The notes under the pieces were generated by a model, which saw only the letters and a program-made list of their open reading frames with translations, was not told where the DNA came from and searched no databases. This document shows, in pieces, positions 45,409 through 55,301 of a stretch of 64,000 nucleotides of DNA. A program made the position numbers and the translations under genes. Source of the stretch: Buttiauxella izardii (GTDB lineage: Bacteria; Pseudomonadota; Gammaproteobacteria; Enterobacterales; Enterobacteriaceae); NCBI RefSeq assembly GCF_003601925.1, contig NZ_QZWH01000006.1, positions 186,001-250,000 of the forward strand, read 5' to 3'. Numbering within the stretch: position 1 is the first letter of the stretch; every line of letters begins with the position of its first letter.

Positions 45409-46854
45409 ATGACCCATAAACCTGTATTCAATAATAGCTGGCACGATGAATTGTCCGGCTTCTATACGGCTCTTAAGCCAACGCCGCTGCATAATGCGCG
45501 CTTGTTTTACCATAACCGTCCGCTGGCCGATGACCTTGGGCTTGATGACTCGCTGTTTGATGAAACTCACAGCGGTATCTGGAGTGGCGAAACGCTGCTG
45601 CCGGGAATGCAGCCCCTCGCGCAAGTTTATAGCGGGCATCAGTTTGGTGTCTGGGCAGGGCAACTGGGCGACGGGCGCGGAATTTTGCTTGGTGAACAAC
45701 AACTGGCAGACGGGCGTAAATTCGACTGGCACCTGAAAGGGGCGGGGCTCACGCCATATTCACGTATGGGCGATGGGCGCGCGGTGTTGCGTTCAACGAT
45801 TCGTGAATTTCTCGCCAGTGAAGCGATGCACGGTTTGGGCGTTCCCACCACTCGCGCGCTCACGATTGTTACCAGCGACACGCCAGTGCAACGTGAAACC
45901 ACCGAGCAAGGTGCGATGCTGATTCGCATTGCGCAAAGCCATGTTCGCTTCGGTCACTTTGAGCATTTTTACTATCGCCGTGAACCGCAAAAAGTCCAGC
46001 AACTGGCGGATTACGTGATTGCTCATCACTGGCCGCATCTGGTTGATGAAGCAGACAAATATCAGCTTTGGTTCCGTGATGTTGTTGAGCGCACCGCGCA
46101 GATGATTGCCCACTGGCAAACAGTTGGCTTCGCCCATGGCGTGATGAACACTGACAATATGTCGATTCTCGGACTGACGATGGATTACGGCCCCTACGGT
46201 TTCCTCGACGATTACCAGCCTGATTTTATCTGCAACCATTCTGACCATCAGGGGCGCTACGCTTTTGATAATCAACCCGCCGTGGGATTGTGGAACCTGC
46301 AACGCCTGGCGCAAACTTTGTCACCGTTTATTTCGGTGGAGTGGCTCAACGAATTGCTCGACCATTATCAATTCGCATTGATGAAAGCCTTCGGGGAATT
46401 GATGCGCGGGAAATTGGGTCTGTTAACCGAGCAAACGGCGGACAACGAAATACTGACTGAAATGTTCGGGCTGATGGCAAAAGAGGGGAGTGACTACACG
46501 CGCACCTTCCGCATGCTAAGCCTGACCGAACAGAACTCGGCAAGCTCGCCGCTGCGCGATGAATTTATTGACCGCGCCAGTTTCGATAGCTGGTTTACCC
46601 GTTATCGCGACCGTTTGCAGACTGAGCAAATTAGCGACGAGCAACGGCAGCAGACGATGAAAGCTGCCAATCCATCGGTAGTGTTGCGTAACTGGCTGGC
46701 GCAGCGGGCAATTGATGCTGCCGAACGAGGTGATGTTAGTGTTCTTGCGCAGTTGCATGAAGTATTACAAAACCCGTTCGCCGATCATTCAAGTGATTTA
46801 ACCCAGCGCCCACCTGACTGGGGCAAACGTCTCGAAGTGAGTTGTTCGAGTTAA
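45409..46854 (+). CDS. selO: SelO (YdiU), protein AMP/UMP-ylating pseudokinase
   Basis: 481 residues. The start [11 protein letters not shown] follows GGAGGATCC; a longer frame upstream is rejected. SelO has an inverted protein-kinase active site that transfers AMP (or UMP) to proteins. Conserved stretches are [18 protein letters not shown] near 80-97, the lysine in [28 protein letters not shown] near 113-140 and [20 protein letters not shown] near 243-262. The C-terminal Cys-Ser-Ser replaces the selenocysteine of animal homologues. It is convergent with hmuV (five bases between stops). Confidence 0.97.
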   Translation: MTHKPVFNNSWHDELSGFYTALKPTPLHNARLFYHNRPLADDLGLDDSLFDETHSGIWSGETLLPGMQPLAQVYSGHQFGVWAGQLGDGRGILLGEQQLADGRKFDWHLKGAGLTPYSRMGDGRAVLRSTIREFLASEAMHGLGVPTTRALTIVTSDTPVQRETTEQGAMLIRIAQSHVRFGHFEHFYYRREPQKVQQLADYVIAHHWPHLVDEADKYQLWFRDVVERTAQMIAHWQTVGFAHGVMNTDNMSILGLTMDYGPYGFLDDYQPDFICNHSDHQGRYAFDNQPAVGLWNLQRLAQTLSPFISVEWLNELLDHYQFALMKAFGELMRGKLGLLTEQTADNEILTEMFGLMAKEGSDYTRTFRMLSLTEQNSASSPLRDEFIDRASFDSWFTRYRDRLQTEQISDEQRQQTMKAANPSVVLRNWLAQRAIDAAERGDVSVLAQLHEVLQNPFADHSSDLTQRPPDWGKRLEVSCSS

Positions 46855-46859
46855 CGCGA

Positions 46860-47639
46860 TTACTGCTGCAACCAAACCTGTGGCACCGGGTGTTCGGGAT
46901 GATTGAACACCCGTAAATCGGCCTGATACCAATGCTGCAATACTGATTCGTTCAGCACTTCTTGTGGCGAACCACTGGCAACCAGACGCCCTTCATGTAA
47001 CAACACAATCCGGTCGGCCCATAGTGCGGCCAGATTTAAATCATGCAGCACTACGCAAACTGATAACGTCCCCATCAGCGATAAGCGGCGCAATAAACGC
47101 AGAATATGTTGCTGATGATAGAGATCGAGTGCGGAAGTGGGTTCATCTAAAAACAGCCAGCCGTGCGGTTGCCCGTTCTGCCATAACTGAGCCAGTGCGC
47201 GAGCAAGTTGCACTCGTTGTTGCTCGCCGCCAGAAAGCTGGCAAAAATCCCGTCCGGCGAGGGAGTCGCAACCCGTCAACGCCATCACTTCCTGAACGAT
47301 TGCTTTGGTATCCTTTTCGGGCCACGGCGCTCGCCCCATGGCAATCACATCTTCCACCGCCCAACTAAATGCCATGCCGCTGCGCTGGCGCATCACTGCA
47401 CGTTTAAGTGATAGCGCCTCGCCAGACCACTCTTGTAGCGGGTGCCCGGCAAGGGAAATCGCGCCGCTTTCGGGCAACTGAAATCCCGTAAGCACTCGCA
47501 GCAAAGTGGATTTCCCGGCACCGTTCGGGCCGATTAATGCCACCACTTCGCCCGTAGCCAGCGTCAGATTAATATCATCGAGCAACTTTCGTTCGCCACT
47601 GCGCAGCGTGACGTTTCTCGCCAGGAGTAAATCAGCCAT
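46860..47639 (-). CDS. hmuV: Heme ABC importer ATPase HmuV
   Basis: 259-residue ABC ATPase with Walker [13 protein letters not shown] near 37-48, signature LSGGEQQRVQLAR near 134-146, Walker B WLFLDEPTSALD and H-loop VVLHDLNLA. It drives heme import across the inner membrane through HmuU. Start ATG follows GGAGAGAAACGG and overlaps the end of hmuU by eight bases. It is the last gene of hemP-hmuRSTUV. Confidence 0.96.
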   Translation of the reverse strand: MADLLLARNVTLRSGERKLLDDINLTLATGEVVALIGPNGAGKSTLLRVLTGFQLPESGAISLAGHPLQEWSGEALSLKRAVMRQRSGMAFSWAVEDVIAMGRAPWPEKDTKAIVQEVMALTGCDSLAGRDFCQLSGGEQQRVQLARALAQLWQNGQPHGWLFLDEPTSALDLYHQQHILRLLRRLSLMGTLSVCVVLHDLNLAALWADRIVLLHEGRLVASGSPQEVLNESVLQHWYQADLRVFNHPEHPVPQVWLQQ

Positions 47640-48630
47640 CCGTTTCTCTCCGTTGACGGAAAATGAGTGCTAAAAACCACGGGCCACCGAGCAGGCTGGT
47701 CAGCAAGCCGACGGGCATTTCCGCAGGAGCAACCAGCGTGCGGGCGAGGGTGTCGGCAACCAGCAATAACATCGCCCCAGCCAGTACCGAGCCTGGAATC
47801 AGCCAGCGATGATCGGCACCGAGCCACATCCGCACCAGGTGCGGAACCACCAGACCCACGAAACCAATCACGCCACTGACGGCAACTGCTGCCGCCACTA
47901 AAAGCGCGCTGAGAATCAGTAATTGCCGCTGAGTTTTTTTGACATCAACGCCAAGGTAATGCGCCTCTTCGTCGCCAAGCTGCAAAAGGTTAAGGCGTCT
48001 GGATGCAAACGCGATAGCCACTGATGCCGGAACAATAAACGAAGCGGTAGCCAGTAACGTTGACCACTGCGCCTGCCCGAGGCTGCCCATTCCCCACAGC
48101 GATAACTGGCGCAACTGCGCGTCGTTGCTGATCCACGAAAGCACACCCACCGCCGCACCGCATAACGCGTTAATCGCGATACCGACTAACAGCAGCCGCG
48201 AAAGGCTGTTATTGCCCTGGCGGCTCAGGAAGAAAATCACCAGCGTGACGGCAATACTGCCCAAAAATGCGGCCAGCATCGGAACGTACAACGCCAACAC
48301 CACGGGCAAGGCGATCGGCAGAACCACCGAAAACCCAACCGCCAGCGCCGCACCGCTGCTGATCCCGAGCAAACCCGGATCAGCAAGCGGATTGCGAAAC
48401 AGCCCCTGCATCACGCACCCTGAAAGCGCCAGCGCACCGCCCACCAATGTGGCGAGGAGCACACGCGGCAGGCGAATGTTGAGCCAAATATGGCGTAAGG
48501 CTTCATCCTGCGCTTGCCACAAAACGGCAATAGAAAGCCGCATCGCACCTAAATTGGCGGCAACCAAAGAAAGTGCTAACAACGCCAGAACCATGGCGAA
48601 CAGGGCGCGTTGAGGCAAGGGGCGACGCAT
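47632..48630 (-). CDS. hmuU: Heme ABC importer permease HmuU
   Basis: FecCD-family permease, 332 residues, about ten helices. Motifs are LPRVLLATLVGGALALSGCVMQGLFRNPLADPGLLGISSGAA near 54-95, GDEEAHYLGVDVKKTQRQL near 219-237 (ATPase contact) and GFIGLVVPHLVRMW near 260-273. The ATG shares its A with the hmuT TGA (TGATG), so I prefer it to a TTG one codon earlier. It is the same family as btuC in this window. Confidence 0.95.
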   Translation of the reverse strand: MRRPLPQRALFAMVLALLALSLVAANLGAMRLSIAVLWQAQDEALRHIWLNIRLPRVLLATLVGGALALSGCVMQGLFRNPLADPGLLGISSGAALAVGFSVVLPIALPVVLALYVPMLAAFLGSIAVTLVIFFLSRQGNNSLSRLLLVGIAINALCGAAVGVLSWISNDAQLRQLSLWGMGSLGQAQWSTLLATASFIVPASVAIAFASRRLNLLQLGDEEAHYLGVDVKKTQRQLLILSALLVAAAVAVSGVIGFVGLVVPHLVRMWLGADHRWLIPGSVLAGAMLLLVADTLARTLVAPAEMPVGLLTSLLGGPWFLALIFRQRRETDG

Positions 48631-49445
48631 CAAGGCAATTGCTCCGCTTTATGACGTAGTGCAAGAATCGCATCCGGCGTTTGCAGGCCAAAACCCAACA
48701 GCGCCATATCATCGACAACTAACAGCTGGCGATTTTTCCCGGCGGGTGTTTGTGCAAGCCCTGGCAAATTCCAGACGTTGTCTTCACCGCCCAGGGTTTT
48801 CACGCCATCGGCAGTCACCAAAACCAGTTGTGGTTGGCTGGCAATCACGCCTTCCTGCGACATCGGCTGGTAACGTTTGAAACCTTGCATTGCATTTTGC
48901 AAACCTGCGGCATGAATCGCGGCGTCCGCTGCCGTTTCTTGTCCGGCTGCCATCGCAGTCATGCCGCCGTGACTCATGATAAACAGCACTTTAACCGGCA
49001 GCGGTTTATCAGGAATCGCTGCCAGTTTTTCATGCACTTGCTTGCGCAAAGTTTCACCCTGAGCGGCTTTCCCCATCGCCTGCGCGACGGCATCAATCTT
49101 GTCATCAATGCCATCCAGCGAATTGGTTGCCGGAATAGTGACGACTTTGACGTGGCTGCTCGCGACTTGTTCAAGCGCCAGCGACGGTTTGGCCTGAGCG
49201 CTCGCCAGCACCAGCGTCGGGCGCATTGCCAGAATCCCTTCGGCATTGAGCTGACGCATATAGCCCACATCGGGCAGTTGAGTGGCCGCCGCCGGATGCA
49301 AACTGGTGCTGTCGCGAGCGACTAACTGGTCGCTCGCGCCTAACGCAAAGGCAATTTCTGTCACGTCACCGCCAATCGCCACCACGCGTTCACTGGCGGT
49401 GGCAACTGCTGGCAATGCAAGCAGGGCAATTAACCAGCGTGTCAT
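48630..49445 (-). CDS. hmuT: Periplasmic heme-binding protein HmuT
   Basis: 271 residues with a signal peptide ([19 protein letters not shown]) and a class III binding-protein fold (TroA/BtuF type): [26 protein letters not shown] near 25-50 containing the proposed heme tyrosine-region motif, [24 protein letters not shown] near 59-82, and a C-terminal [20 protein letters not shown]. It delivers heme from the receptor to HmuUV. Four-base ATGA overlap with hmuS. Confidence 0.95.
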   Translation of the reverse strand: MTRWLIALLALPAVATASERVVAIGGDVTEIAFALGASDQLVARDSTSLHPAAATQLPDVGYMRQLNAEGILAMRPTLVLASAQAKPSLALEQVASSHVKVVTIPATNSLDGIDDKIDAVAQAMGKAAQGETLRKQVHEKLAAIPDKPLPVKVLFIMSHGGMTAMAAGQETAADAAIHAAGLQNAMQGFKRYQPMSQEGVIASQPQLVLVTADGVKTLGGEDNVWNLPGLAQTPAGKNRQLLVVDDMALLGFGLQTPDAILALRHKAEQLP

Positions 49446-50473
49446 GCGGCAAGCCCTTTGTTGACCAGCGCTTCAAGCTGGGTGCGCCACTGTTGTTGCT
49501 CTGGTTCACCTTCAGTACGTTGGCCGTAAAGCTGGGCGATTTGCGTGCCATCGGCGGCAAACAGTTCCAGGCTGGTGACGTAACCGTCACCGCTGGGTTT
49601 GCGGGTTACCCAGCTTTCAGCGATGGTGTCAGCCAGCAAATGCAGCGTAAATTGCGGGTTAAAGATGTTAATCCAGTTGTCCATCGGCACCACTTTTTCA
49701 ACGGTGCCAGTGAAAATCTGCACGCTGCCACGGTTGCCTACAAACACCATGATTTCGTTTTTGTCTTGTTTAGCCATCGCCAACAGTTGTGCCAGCGCGC
49801 TGTTATCCACCTGGCAGGCAAGATCTTCAGCAACCAGACGGAACGCCTGTTGGCGCGTGAGCTGGTGGCGTTTGAGCAGGCCAAAGAACTGATGCACGTC
49901 ACGCATGGCACGCCATTCAGCTTCAATTTCTTTGCCATCAACGGCTGGCGTCATCACACTTTCTTCCGGGGCTTGCAGCTCAAGCTCCGGGTTATCGGCA
50001 TAAATATAGGTCGCCAGAACCTGACCCCAGGCCGCGAAATCCGTGTTGTCGGTGGTATACACCTTCAGCAGCGCATCACCCTGATGATCAAAGAACTGAA
50101 TACTTTGACGCTCGCCGCGCGCGGTTTCTTCACGAACATGGAAGGCGAAAGCCCATTGATTCAGGAACAGACGCAAATCCAGCGCGCGCGGGTTCAGCAC
50201 CAGCCCGGCATGGCCGTGCAGTTGCTGGTTTTCAAAACGCCCGATGTGTTCATGCACCGCATATTCGTTACGGCAAATGGACTTGATTTCGCCGACGCTT
50301 TCCAGCGACGTCAGAATGTCGCGCACTTCACCTTTTAAACGCCAGGCATCATGCCCCACGCGGGCATGAGTCAGTTCGGCTTCGCTGATATTCATCAGAC
50401 GAGCGATGTCGCGAGCATATTTTTTAGGGTTCTCTTTTTTGAGCTGCAACCAGTTTTCATAACGCTGAGTCAT
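49442..50473 (-). CDS. hmuS: Cytoplasmic heme-handling protein HmuS
   Basis: 343-residue HemS/ChuS-type protein made of two tandem repeats (about 1-170 and 180-343), each a split beta-barrel half. ChuS of E. coli degrades or traffics imported heme. Conserved parts are [26 protein letters not shown] near 15-40, [36 protein letters not shown] near 242-277 and [20 protein letters not shown]. It begins nine bases after hmuR. Confidence 0.95.
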   Translation of the reverse strand: MTQRYENWLQLKKENPKKYARDIARLMNISEAELTHARVGHDAWRLKGEVRDILTSLESVGEIKSICRNEYAVHEHIGRFENQQLHGHAGLVLNPRALDLRLFLNQWAFAFHVREETARGERQSIQFFDHQGDALLKVYTTDNTDFAAWGQVLATYIYADNPELELQAPEESVMTPAVDGKEIEAEWRAMRDVHQFFGLLKRHQLTRQQAFRLVAEDLACQVDNSALAQLLAMAKQDKNEIMVFVGNRGSVQIFTGTVEKVVPMDNWINIFNPQFTLHLLADTIAESWVTRKPSGDGYVTSLELFAADGTQIAQLYGQRTEGEPEQQQWRTQLEALVNKGLAA

Positions 50474-50482
50474 TTTGCTTCC

Positions 50483-52459
50483 TTACCATTGATAACTAAC
50501 GAAGATTTTGCCGTTACGGCCATCTTGTGGGAGCCCCTGTGGTGACCAGTATTCCTTATCAAAGGCGTTACCCAGTACCAGGGAAGTGGTTAGCCCGCGC
50601 AGTTGCTGCTGGCCGGTATAACTGATGTAGAAATCGTTCACGCCGTAGCCCGGCTGCGCGCTGTAGCTGCTGCTGATGTGCGTTGAACGCTCGGCAAATG
50701 TGCCGACCCAGCCCACTGAGAAGCCGCTTTGTGCTACGGGAACATCCAGAATGCTGGTGACAGTGTCCGGGTTCAGGCTTGAAATCCAGTCGCCGGTATC
50801 GGTGTCTTTCCCACGGGTACGGTTGTACGCCAGGTCCAGGCTAAACCATGTGCTGGTATATTTCGCCGTCATATCCCAACCCCAGATTTTGGCATTCGGG
50901 ACGTTGTAGGACATGGTGGTCGCTTTGGCGAAATCGACGGTGGTGGAAATGTAGTCTTTCGCGTTGGTATCGAAGTAGCTGGCTTTAAACTCGATGCCGT
51001 CGTCAGCCAACATTAAATCGTCGAAGCGCAGGCCAAAACCGTATTCCTGGGTTTCGTTAGTTTCCGGGCGCAGGTTCGGGTTCGGCACCCAATAGTTGGT
51101 GTAACGCGTGCCAATCGAGAAGTGTTTCGCGTCGTTATACATCTCGCCCATTGTTGGGGCGCGGAAGGCTTGCGCGTAAGAGCCGAACAACATCAGCCAG
51201 TCGGTTGGCGTAATAGAAAGTGCACCACGAGATGACCATTGGTCGGCATTCACATCTTCATAGCCGTCGCTGCTGCCGCTGTAATCGTCGTAACGCGTGC
51301 CCGCAAGAATCGACACCGGCAGGTCGCGCAGAGTGATTTCATCCTGCAACCAGCCAGAACCGAAGTCGATATTGGCCTGTGGGAAGCCGGTGGTATTGCC
51401 GCCCGGTTTTTGATCCTGGCGATAATATTCACCGCCGTAAGTCAGCAAATGCCCGGCGAAGCTGTCGGTAAACAAGTGGCTGCGGTTTTCAAGTTTGCCG
51501 CCAGTGGTGGTTTGTTTGCGGAATTCAGCGCCGTCCGTTTGGCCTTGTGCGTTGATACGCGCCTCAGACCAGTAAGCGGTAGCGTCGGCATTCAGCCAGT
51601 CGCTTTGGTCAGGGCCGATATGGTATTTCAACTGCGCGTCACGCTGAATCGTTGAGCGATCCACCATCGGATTGCTTGGATCTGCCGTGGTGACCTGCGG
51701 GTTTTTCGGTTCCTGAGCGGCGTTATTGTAGTAACGCAGAGAGCCGCCCAAAGATTGCGCCGGGTCGATATACCAGGTGCCTTTGGTCAGGAAGTTACTG
51801 ATGTTTTCATCGTTGGGTGCTGTTTCGCCATCGCTCTGACGAATATCCCCACGGTCACGGCTTGACCAGGCGACAAGGCCATCAAGATTGTCAGTGCGGC
51901 CAAAGGCGCTGGCACCCATTCCCACACTATGATCGCCCGTTGCGCCAGTGCCGAAAACGCGGAAACCACTGTTCTGGCCTTCATACAACAAATCGCTGGC
52001 ATCGGCGGTTTCGTAAGAAATCACACCGCCCAACGCACCGCTGCCGTACAACAAAGCGCCGGGGCCACGTACCACTTCGATACGTTTGATTAACGCCGGG
52101 TCGATAAATGTGCTGTTAAGGTGCCCGGTGTCAGTCCCCTGGCGAACGCCGTCAACCAGCATCAATACGCCACGGCGGTCGTAACCACGCATATTGATAT
52201 CCTGGCCGTTGGTACGCCCAGAGCCGGAAGCGGTAATCCCCGGCACTTTACGCAACATATCGGCGGCGGAAGAAGAGGTCTGGCCTTCAGGGGTATCGCC
52301 ATCAATGACGGTGACCATCATCGGCGCTTCAAAAGTGCTGCGTTGGTTGCCGGTGGCGACGACGGTCATTTGATCATCTTTGGCACTGGCAGGCAGGGCA
52401 GAAAAAACCGCAACAGTCAGTAATGACAGACGGAAGCCGACTGTGTGTAAAGCAGGCAT
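50483..52459 (-). CDS. hmuR: TonB-dependent heme/hemoglobin receptor HmuR (ChuA-like)
   Basis: 658-residue outer-membrane receptor. The ATG (MPALHTVG) has GGAG eight bases upstream; a TTG two codons earlier is too close to that site. Signal peptide to ALPASA, TonB box DDQMTVVATG near 28-37, plug domain to about 170 (VPGITASGSGRTNGQDINMRGYDRRGVLMLVDGVRQ), FRAP motif in SYAQAFRAPTMGEMYND near 400, NPNLRPETNETQEYG (NPNL motif), and a terminal phenylalanine-type strand ending SYQW. It aligns along its length with E. coli O157 ChuA and Yersinia HemR/HmuR. It transports heme with TonB-ExbBD energy. Confidence 0.96.
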   Translation of the reverse strand: MPALHTVGFRLSLLTVAVFSALPASAKDDQMTVVATGNQRSTFEAPMMVTVIDGDTPEGQTSSSAADMLRKVPGITASGSGRTNGQDINMRGYDRRGVLMLVDGVRQGTDTGHLNSTFIDPALIKRIEVVRGPGALLYGSGALGGVISYETADASDLLYEGQNSGFRVFGTGATGDHSVGMGASAFGRTDNLDGLVAWSSRDRGDIRQSDGETAPNDENISNFLTKGTWYIDPAQSLGGSLRYYNNAAQEPKNPQVTTADPSNPMVDRSTIQRDAQLKYHIGPDQSDWLNADATAYWSEARINAQGQTDGAEFRKQTTTGGKLENRSHLFTDSFAGHLLTYGGEYYRQDQKPGGNTTGFPQANIDFGSGWLQDEITLRDLPVSILAGTRYDDYSGSSDGYEDVNADQWSSRGALSITPTDWLMLFGSYAQAFRAPTMGEMYNDAKHFSIGTRYTNYWVPNPNLRPETNETQEYGFGLRFDDLMLADDGIEFKASYFDTNAKDYISTTVDFAKATTMSYNVPNAKIWGWDMTAKYTSTWFSLDLAYNRTRGKDTDTGDWISSLNPDTVTSILDVPVAQSGFSVGWVGTFAERSTHISSSYSAQPGYGVNDFYISYTGQQQLRGLTTSLVLGNAFDKEYWSPQGLPQDGRNGKIFVSYQW

Positions 52460-52540
52460 GCGCAAATCTCCATAGGAAAAATTAAAAGCGCTGGCTGCCT
52501 GGGATAACCTGGGTGGCTTGCGGAACTGATTATTTAGGGT

Positions 52541-52705
52541 TTATTTGGTCAGGATTAACTTTCCTGCCTGGGTCTGACGTAATTGATATTGTTGGCCTTC
52601 GTGGACAATCACCACGCGTCCGTCAGGGCCGAGCAGAAGTTTACTGTCTATCTGACGGGGAACAGCCGCAGATTGCGAATTCGTAGGGGCGAATGTTTTA
52701 TCCAT
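52541..52705 (-). CDS. hemP: HemP/HmuP family small protein
   Basis: 54-residue protein [20 protein letters not shown] followed by the HemP signature [26 protein letters not shown] and ending KLILTK. It corresponds to E. coli YdiE and Yersinia HemP. In some bacteria HmuP is a coactivator needed for heme-receptor expression; the enterobacterial role is not settled. It lies between the Fur box and hmuR, so it is the first gene of the heme operon. Confidence 0.93.
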   Translation of the reverse strand: MDKTFAPTNSQSAAVPRQIDSKLLLGPDGRVVIVHEGQQYQLRQTQAGKLILTK

Positions 52706-52742
52706 GTTTCACTCTGTATACAAATGACAATCGATGTAACAA

Positions 52743-52757
52743 TGATAATCATTATCA
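52743..52757 (-). promoter_or_regulatory. Fur box of the hemP-hmuRSTUV operon
   Basis: TGATAATCATTATCA is an exact match to the 7-1-7 Fur motif TGATAATNATTATCA, 37 bases before the hemP ATG; the wider AATGATAATCATTATCAAT also fits the 19-base consensus. No second Fur box lies in front of hmuR, supporting a single iron-regulated transcript. Confidence 0.93.
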
Positions 52758-52847
52758 ATAAACTGTGTTTCGTCATCAAGTGTTATTTGTAAGAAATTTG
52801 TGAATGGATCAATTTTGAGTAAATCGGGGAAGTAAGGGGCGCGCAAA

Positions 52848-52933
52848 CCCCCTCTCCCTAAGGGAGAGGGCTGGGGTGAGGGTGGCTTCAAAATGAGACA
52901 CCCTCATCCCAACCTTCTCCCCAGGAGAAGGAG
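52848..52933. repeat. Pair of palindromic CCCTCTCCC-type intergenic repeats
   Basis: CCCCTCTCCCTAAGGGAGAG plus GGCTGGGGTGAGGG, then after 18 bases an inverted, degraded copy (ACCCTCATCCCAACCTTCTCC, CCAGGAGAAGGAG). This is a widespread enterobacterial intergenic repeat. It lies just downstream of aroH and upstream of the hemP promoter and could act as an aroH 3' hairpin. Confidence 0.8.
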
Positions 52934-52941
52934 CTCAAAAA

Positions 52942-53988
52942 TCAGAAGCGGCTGTCCGTCGCGTCTGCCAGCATATCCAGCAGCGTTTCAGTGTCTTCCC
53001 AGTTCAGGCAAGGGTCGGTAATCGACTGGCCGTAAACCAGCGGTTGCCCGGCGACAATCTTCTGTGTGCCTTCGCGGATAAAACTTTCTGCCATCACGCC
53101 TGCAATGGCGCGTGAGCCGTTGCGAATCTGGTTACAGACGTTTTCGCACACTTCTAACTGGAGACGATGCTGCTTCTGGCAGTTGCCGTGGCTGAAATCA
53201 ATCACCAGTTGTTCTGGTAAATCAAATTCATGCAGGCTGTCGCAAGCGGCGGCGATATCGGCTGCGTGGTAGTTAGGCTGTTTGCCACCGCGCATAATAA
53301 TATGGCCGTACGGATTGCCGCTGGTCTGGTAAATCGTCATCTGGCCGTGCTTGTCCGGCGAGAGGAACATATGGCTGGCGCGAGCGGCGCGAATCGCATC
53401 AACCGCAATACGCGTATTGCCGTCGGTGCCATTTTTGAAGCCGACCGGGCAGGAAAGGGCTGATGCCATTTCGCGGTGGATCTGGCTTTCCGTAGTACGT
53501 GCGCCAATCGCGCCCCAACTGATTAAATCGGCAATGTACTGACCCGTCACCATATCGAGAAATTCAGTGGCGGTCGGAACGCCCAGCTCGTTCACCTGCA
53601 ACAGCAAGCGACGAGCCTGCTCAATGCCGTGATTCACACGATAGCTACCGTTTAAATCCGGATCTGAAATTAACCCTTTCCAGCCGACAACAGTGCGCGG
53701 CTTCTCGAAATAAGTGCGCATCACAATCTCAAGGCGATGTTGGTGCTTTTCACGCGCCGTTTGCAGGCGATGGGCATAATCCATGGCTGCATCCAGGTCA
53801 TGAATTGAGCAAGGGCCAACAATAACCAACAAGCGATTGTCTTCGCCATTGAGGATTTTTTCGATACGACGACGTGCGGCAGTTACGTTTTGCGCAACTT
53901 CCTGCGAAACGGTCAGGCGCTGGGCCAGTTCCGCAGGTGTAACCAGACTGTCGATGCGCGCGGTGCGCAATTCATCTGTTTTATTCAT
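52942..53988 (-). CDS. aroH: DAHP synthase, Trp-sensitive
   Basis: 3-deoxy-D-arabino-heptulosonate-7-phosphate synthase, 348 residues like E. coli AroH. It condenses PEP with erythrose 4-phosphate at the head of the shikimate pathway. Motifs are VGPCSIHDLDAAMDYA near 57-72, MRTYFEKPRTVVGWKGL near 92-108, GVPTATEFLD, GARTTESQIHREMASALSCPVGFKNGTDG near 163-191 and VIDFSHGN near 266-273. The choice of AroH over AroF/AroG follows from the gene neighbourhood and the TrpR operator upstream. Confidence 0.97.
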   Translation of the reverse strand: MNKTDELRTARIDSLVTPAELAQRLTVSQEVAQNVTAARRRIEKILNGEDNRLLVIVGPCSIHDLDAAMDYAHRLQTAREKHQHRLEIVMRTYFEKPRTVVGWKGLISDPDLNGSYRVNHGIEQARRLLLQVNELGVPTATEFLDMVTGQYIADLISWGAIGARTTESQIHREMASALSCPVGFKNGTDGNTRIAVDAIRAARASHMFLSPDKHGQMTIYQTSGNPYGHIIMRGGKQPNYHAADIAAACDSLHEFDLPEQLVIDFSHGNCQKQHRLQLEVCENVCNQIRNGSRAIAGVMAESFIREGTQKIVAGQPLVYGQSITDPCLNWEDTETLLDMLADATDSRF

Positions 53989-54136
53989 TGGGTGTCTCAG
54001 AAAATTTTGTCTTCAGCTCGGCAGGAATACCGGGAAGTGATGGCAGTCACGATAAACCAATTTATGTTGAATTCAACCGTAAAACTGAATCGTTACCACC
54101 AGATTGCGTACACCCTACCATACAAAATTGCACCTT

Positions 54137-54158
54137 TGAACTAGTTTGTTAGTACATG
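54137..54158 (-). promoter_or_regulatory. TrpR operator of aroH
   Basis: TGAACTAGTTTGTTAGTACATG matches the trp operator pattern GAACTAGTT-AAC-TAGTACG at 16 of 19 positions. It straddles the stop codon and last codons of ppsR. A TATGGT hexamer about 20 bases further towards aroH can serve as -10, so the operator covers the -35 region, the same arrangement as in E. coli. Confidence 0.8.
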
Positions 54159-54982
54159 CGGCGATTCAGACCCATGATATCGAGGATCTTAGTCGCCATC
54201 TCTTCAACGGAATAATTGGTGCTGTTGAGGTAACGAATTTGGTTCTTGCGAAACAGCGCTTCCACTTCCGCCACTTCAAGGCGGCACTGGCGCATTGACG
54301 CATAACGGCTGTTTTCGCGACGTTCTTCGCGGATGGCGGCGAGGCGTTCTGGGTTGATCGTCAGGCCAAACAGTTTGTGTTGCAGCGGTTTGAGCACCGC
54401 AGGCAGTTGAATATTGTCCATATCATCGGCAATAAACGGGTAGTTTGCGGCACGGATCCCAAACTGCATCGCCAGATACAAACTGGTTGGCGTTTTCCCG
54501 CAGCGCGACACGCCGAGCAAAATCACCTGCGCCTGGTCGAGATTACGCATTGAAATGCCGTCATCATGCGCCAGCGTGTAATCAATGGCGGCGATACGCG
54601 CATCATATTTGATTAAGTTGCCTGGATTCAGGCCATGAGTTCGGTGGGCAATCGGCGTTGGCTCAAGCTTCAATTCTTGCTGCAAAGGCGCAACCAGCGC
54701 TTGCACGATATCCTGACAAAAACCTTCACTTTGCAAAATAATGTCGCGAATTTCCGGTAAAACGATGGAGTAGAACACCAGCGGACGCACGCCAGATTGC
54801 TGGTAAATAGCATTAATTTGCTCTTTCACCGCATTGGCCCGACTTTCGTTTTCGACAAACGGCAAGGTAATACTGTTTATCGCCACTGGGAACTGCGACA
54901 TCACCGCGTGACCGAGCACTTCAGCGGTAATCGCGGTGCCGTCGGAAATATAAAAAACCTGTCTATCTACAGAGTTATCCAT
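54149..54982 (-). CDS. ppsR: PpsR, PEP synthase regulatory kinase/pyrophosphorylase
   Basis: 277-residue DUF299 enzyme that inactivates PEP synthase by ADP-dependent phosphorylation and reactivates it by phosphorolysis. Visible are [22 protein letters not shown] near 10-31, the P-loop [15 protein letters not shown] near 155-169 and the C-terminal [16 protein letters not shown]. It is divergent from its target ppsA. Its last codons overlap the aroH operator. Confidence 0.97.
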   Translation of the reverse strand: MDNSVDRQVFYISDGTAITAEVLGHAVMSQFPVAINSITLPFVENESRANAVKEQINAIYQQSGVRPLVFYSIVLPEIRDIILQSEGFCQDIVQALVAPLQQELKLEPTPIAHRTHGLNPGNLIKYDARIAAIDYTLAHDDGISMRNLDQAQVILLGVSRCGKTPTSLYLAMQFGIRAANYPFIADDMDNIQLPAVLKPLQHKLFGLTINPERLAAIREERRENSRYASMRQCRLEVAEVEALFRKNQIRYLNSTNYSVEEMATKILDIMGLNRRMY

Positions 54983-55301
54983 TTTTCAATCCTGAAAGTT
55001 TCGACCTTCGCTGAAGCATAAATTAAAACTTAGCCTGATGGATCATTCTCATTTCATTTTTAAAAGTGAAACGTGGTTTTTATTTTTAATGAAATCACTG
55101 GTTCATTTTTATAATTGCATTAACCCCTTATTAAAATAGGGATTAAATTAAGAATCAATGGGTTATGCAAAAGGTAAATATATCTGAAAATTTCAAATTT
55201 TTATTTTGCTTGAACGATTCACCCGTTTCACTACGCCCTACAAATATGCCAATCTAAAAGAGATGTAATACCCATTCATCTATCACAAAAGGATTGTTTC
55301 G
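54983..55301. promoter_or_regulatory. ppsR-ppsA divergent promoter region
   Basis: AT-rich gene-free spacer. The one assignable element is the Cra site described separately. The remainder holds runs such as TTTTTATTTTTAATG that cannot be assigned. Confidence 0.6.
55209..55223 (+). promoter_or_regulatory. Cra (FruR) binding site of ppsA
   Basis: CTTGAACGATTCACC; its complement GGTGAATCGTTCAAG matches the Cra consensus around TGAATCGNTTNA and the activating site known at E. coli ppsA. It lies about 80 bases before the ATG, upstream of a TACAAATAT -10-like stretch, consistent with activation during gluconeogenesis. Confidence 0.8.

Noticed and set aside
52848-52933. Repeat pair considered as a CRISPR remnant
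   Set aside because: Only two inverted, unequal palindromic units with no spacer periodicity and no cas genes; fits a known intergenic repeat class.
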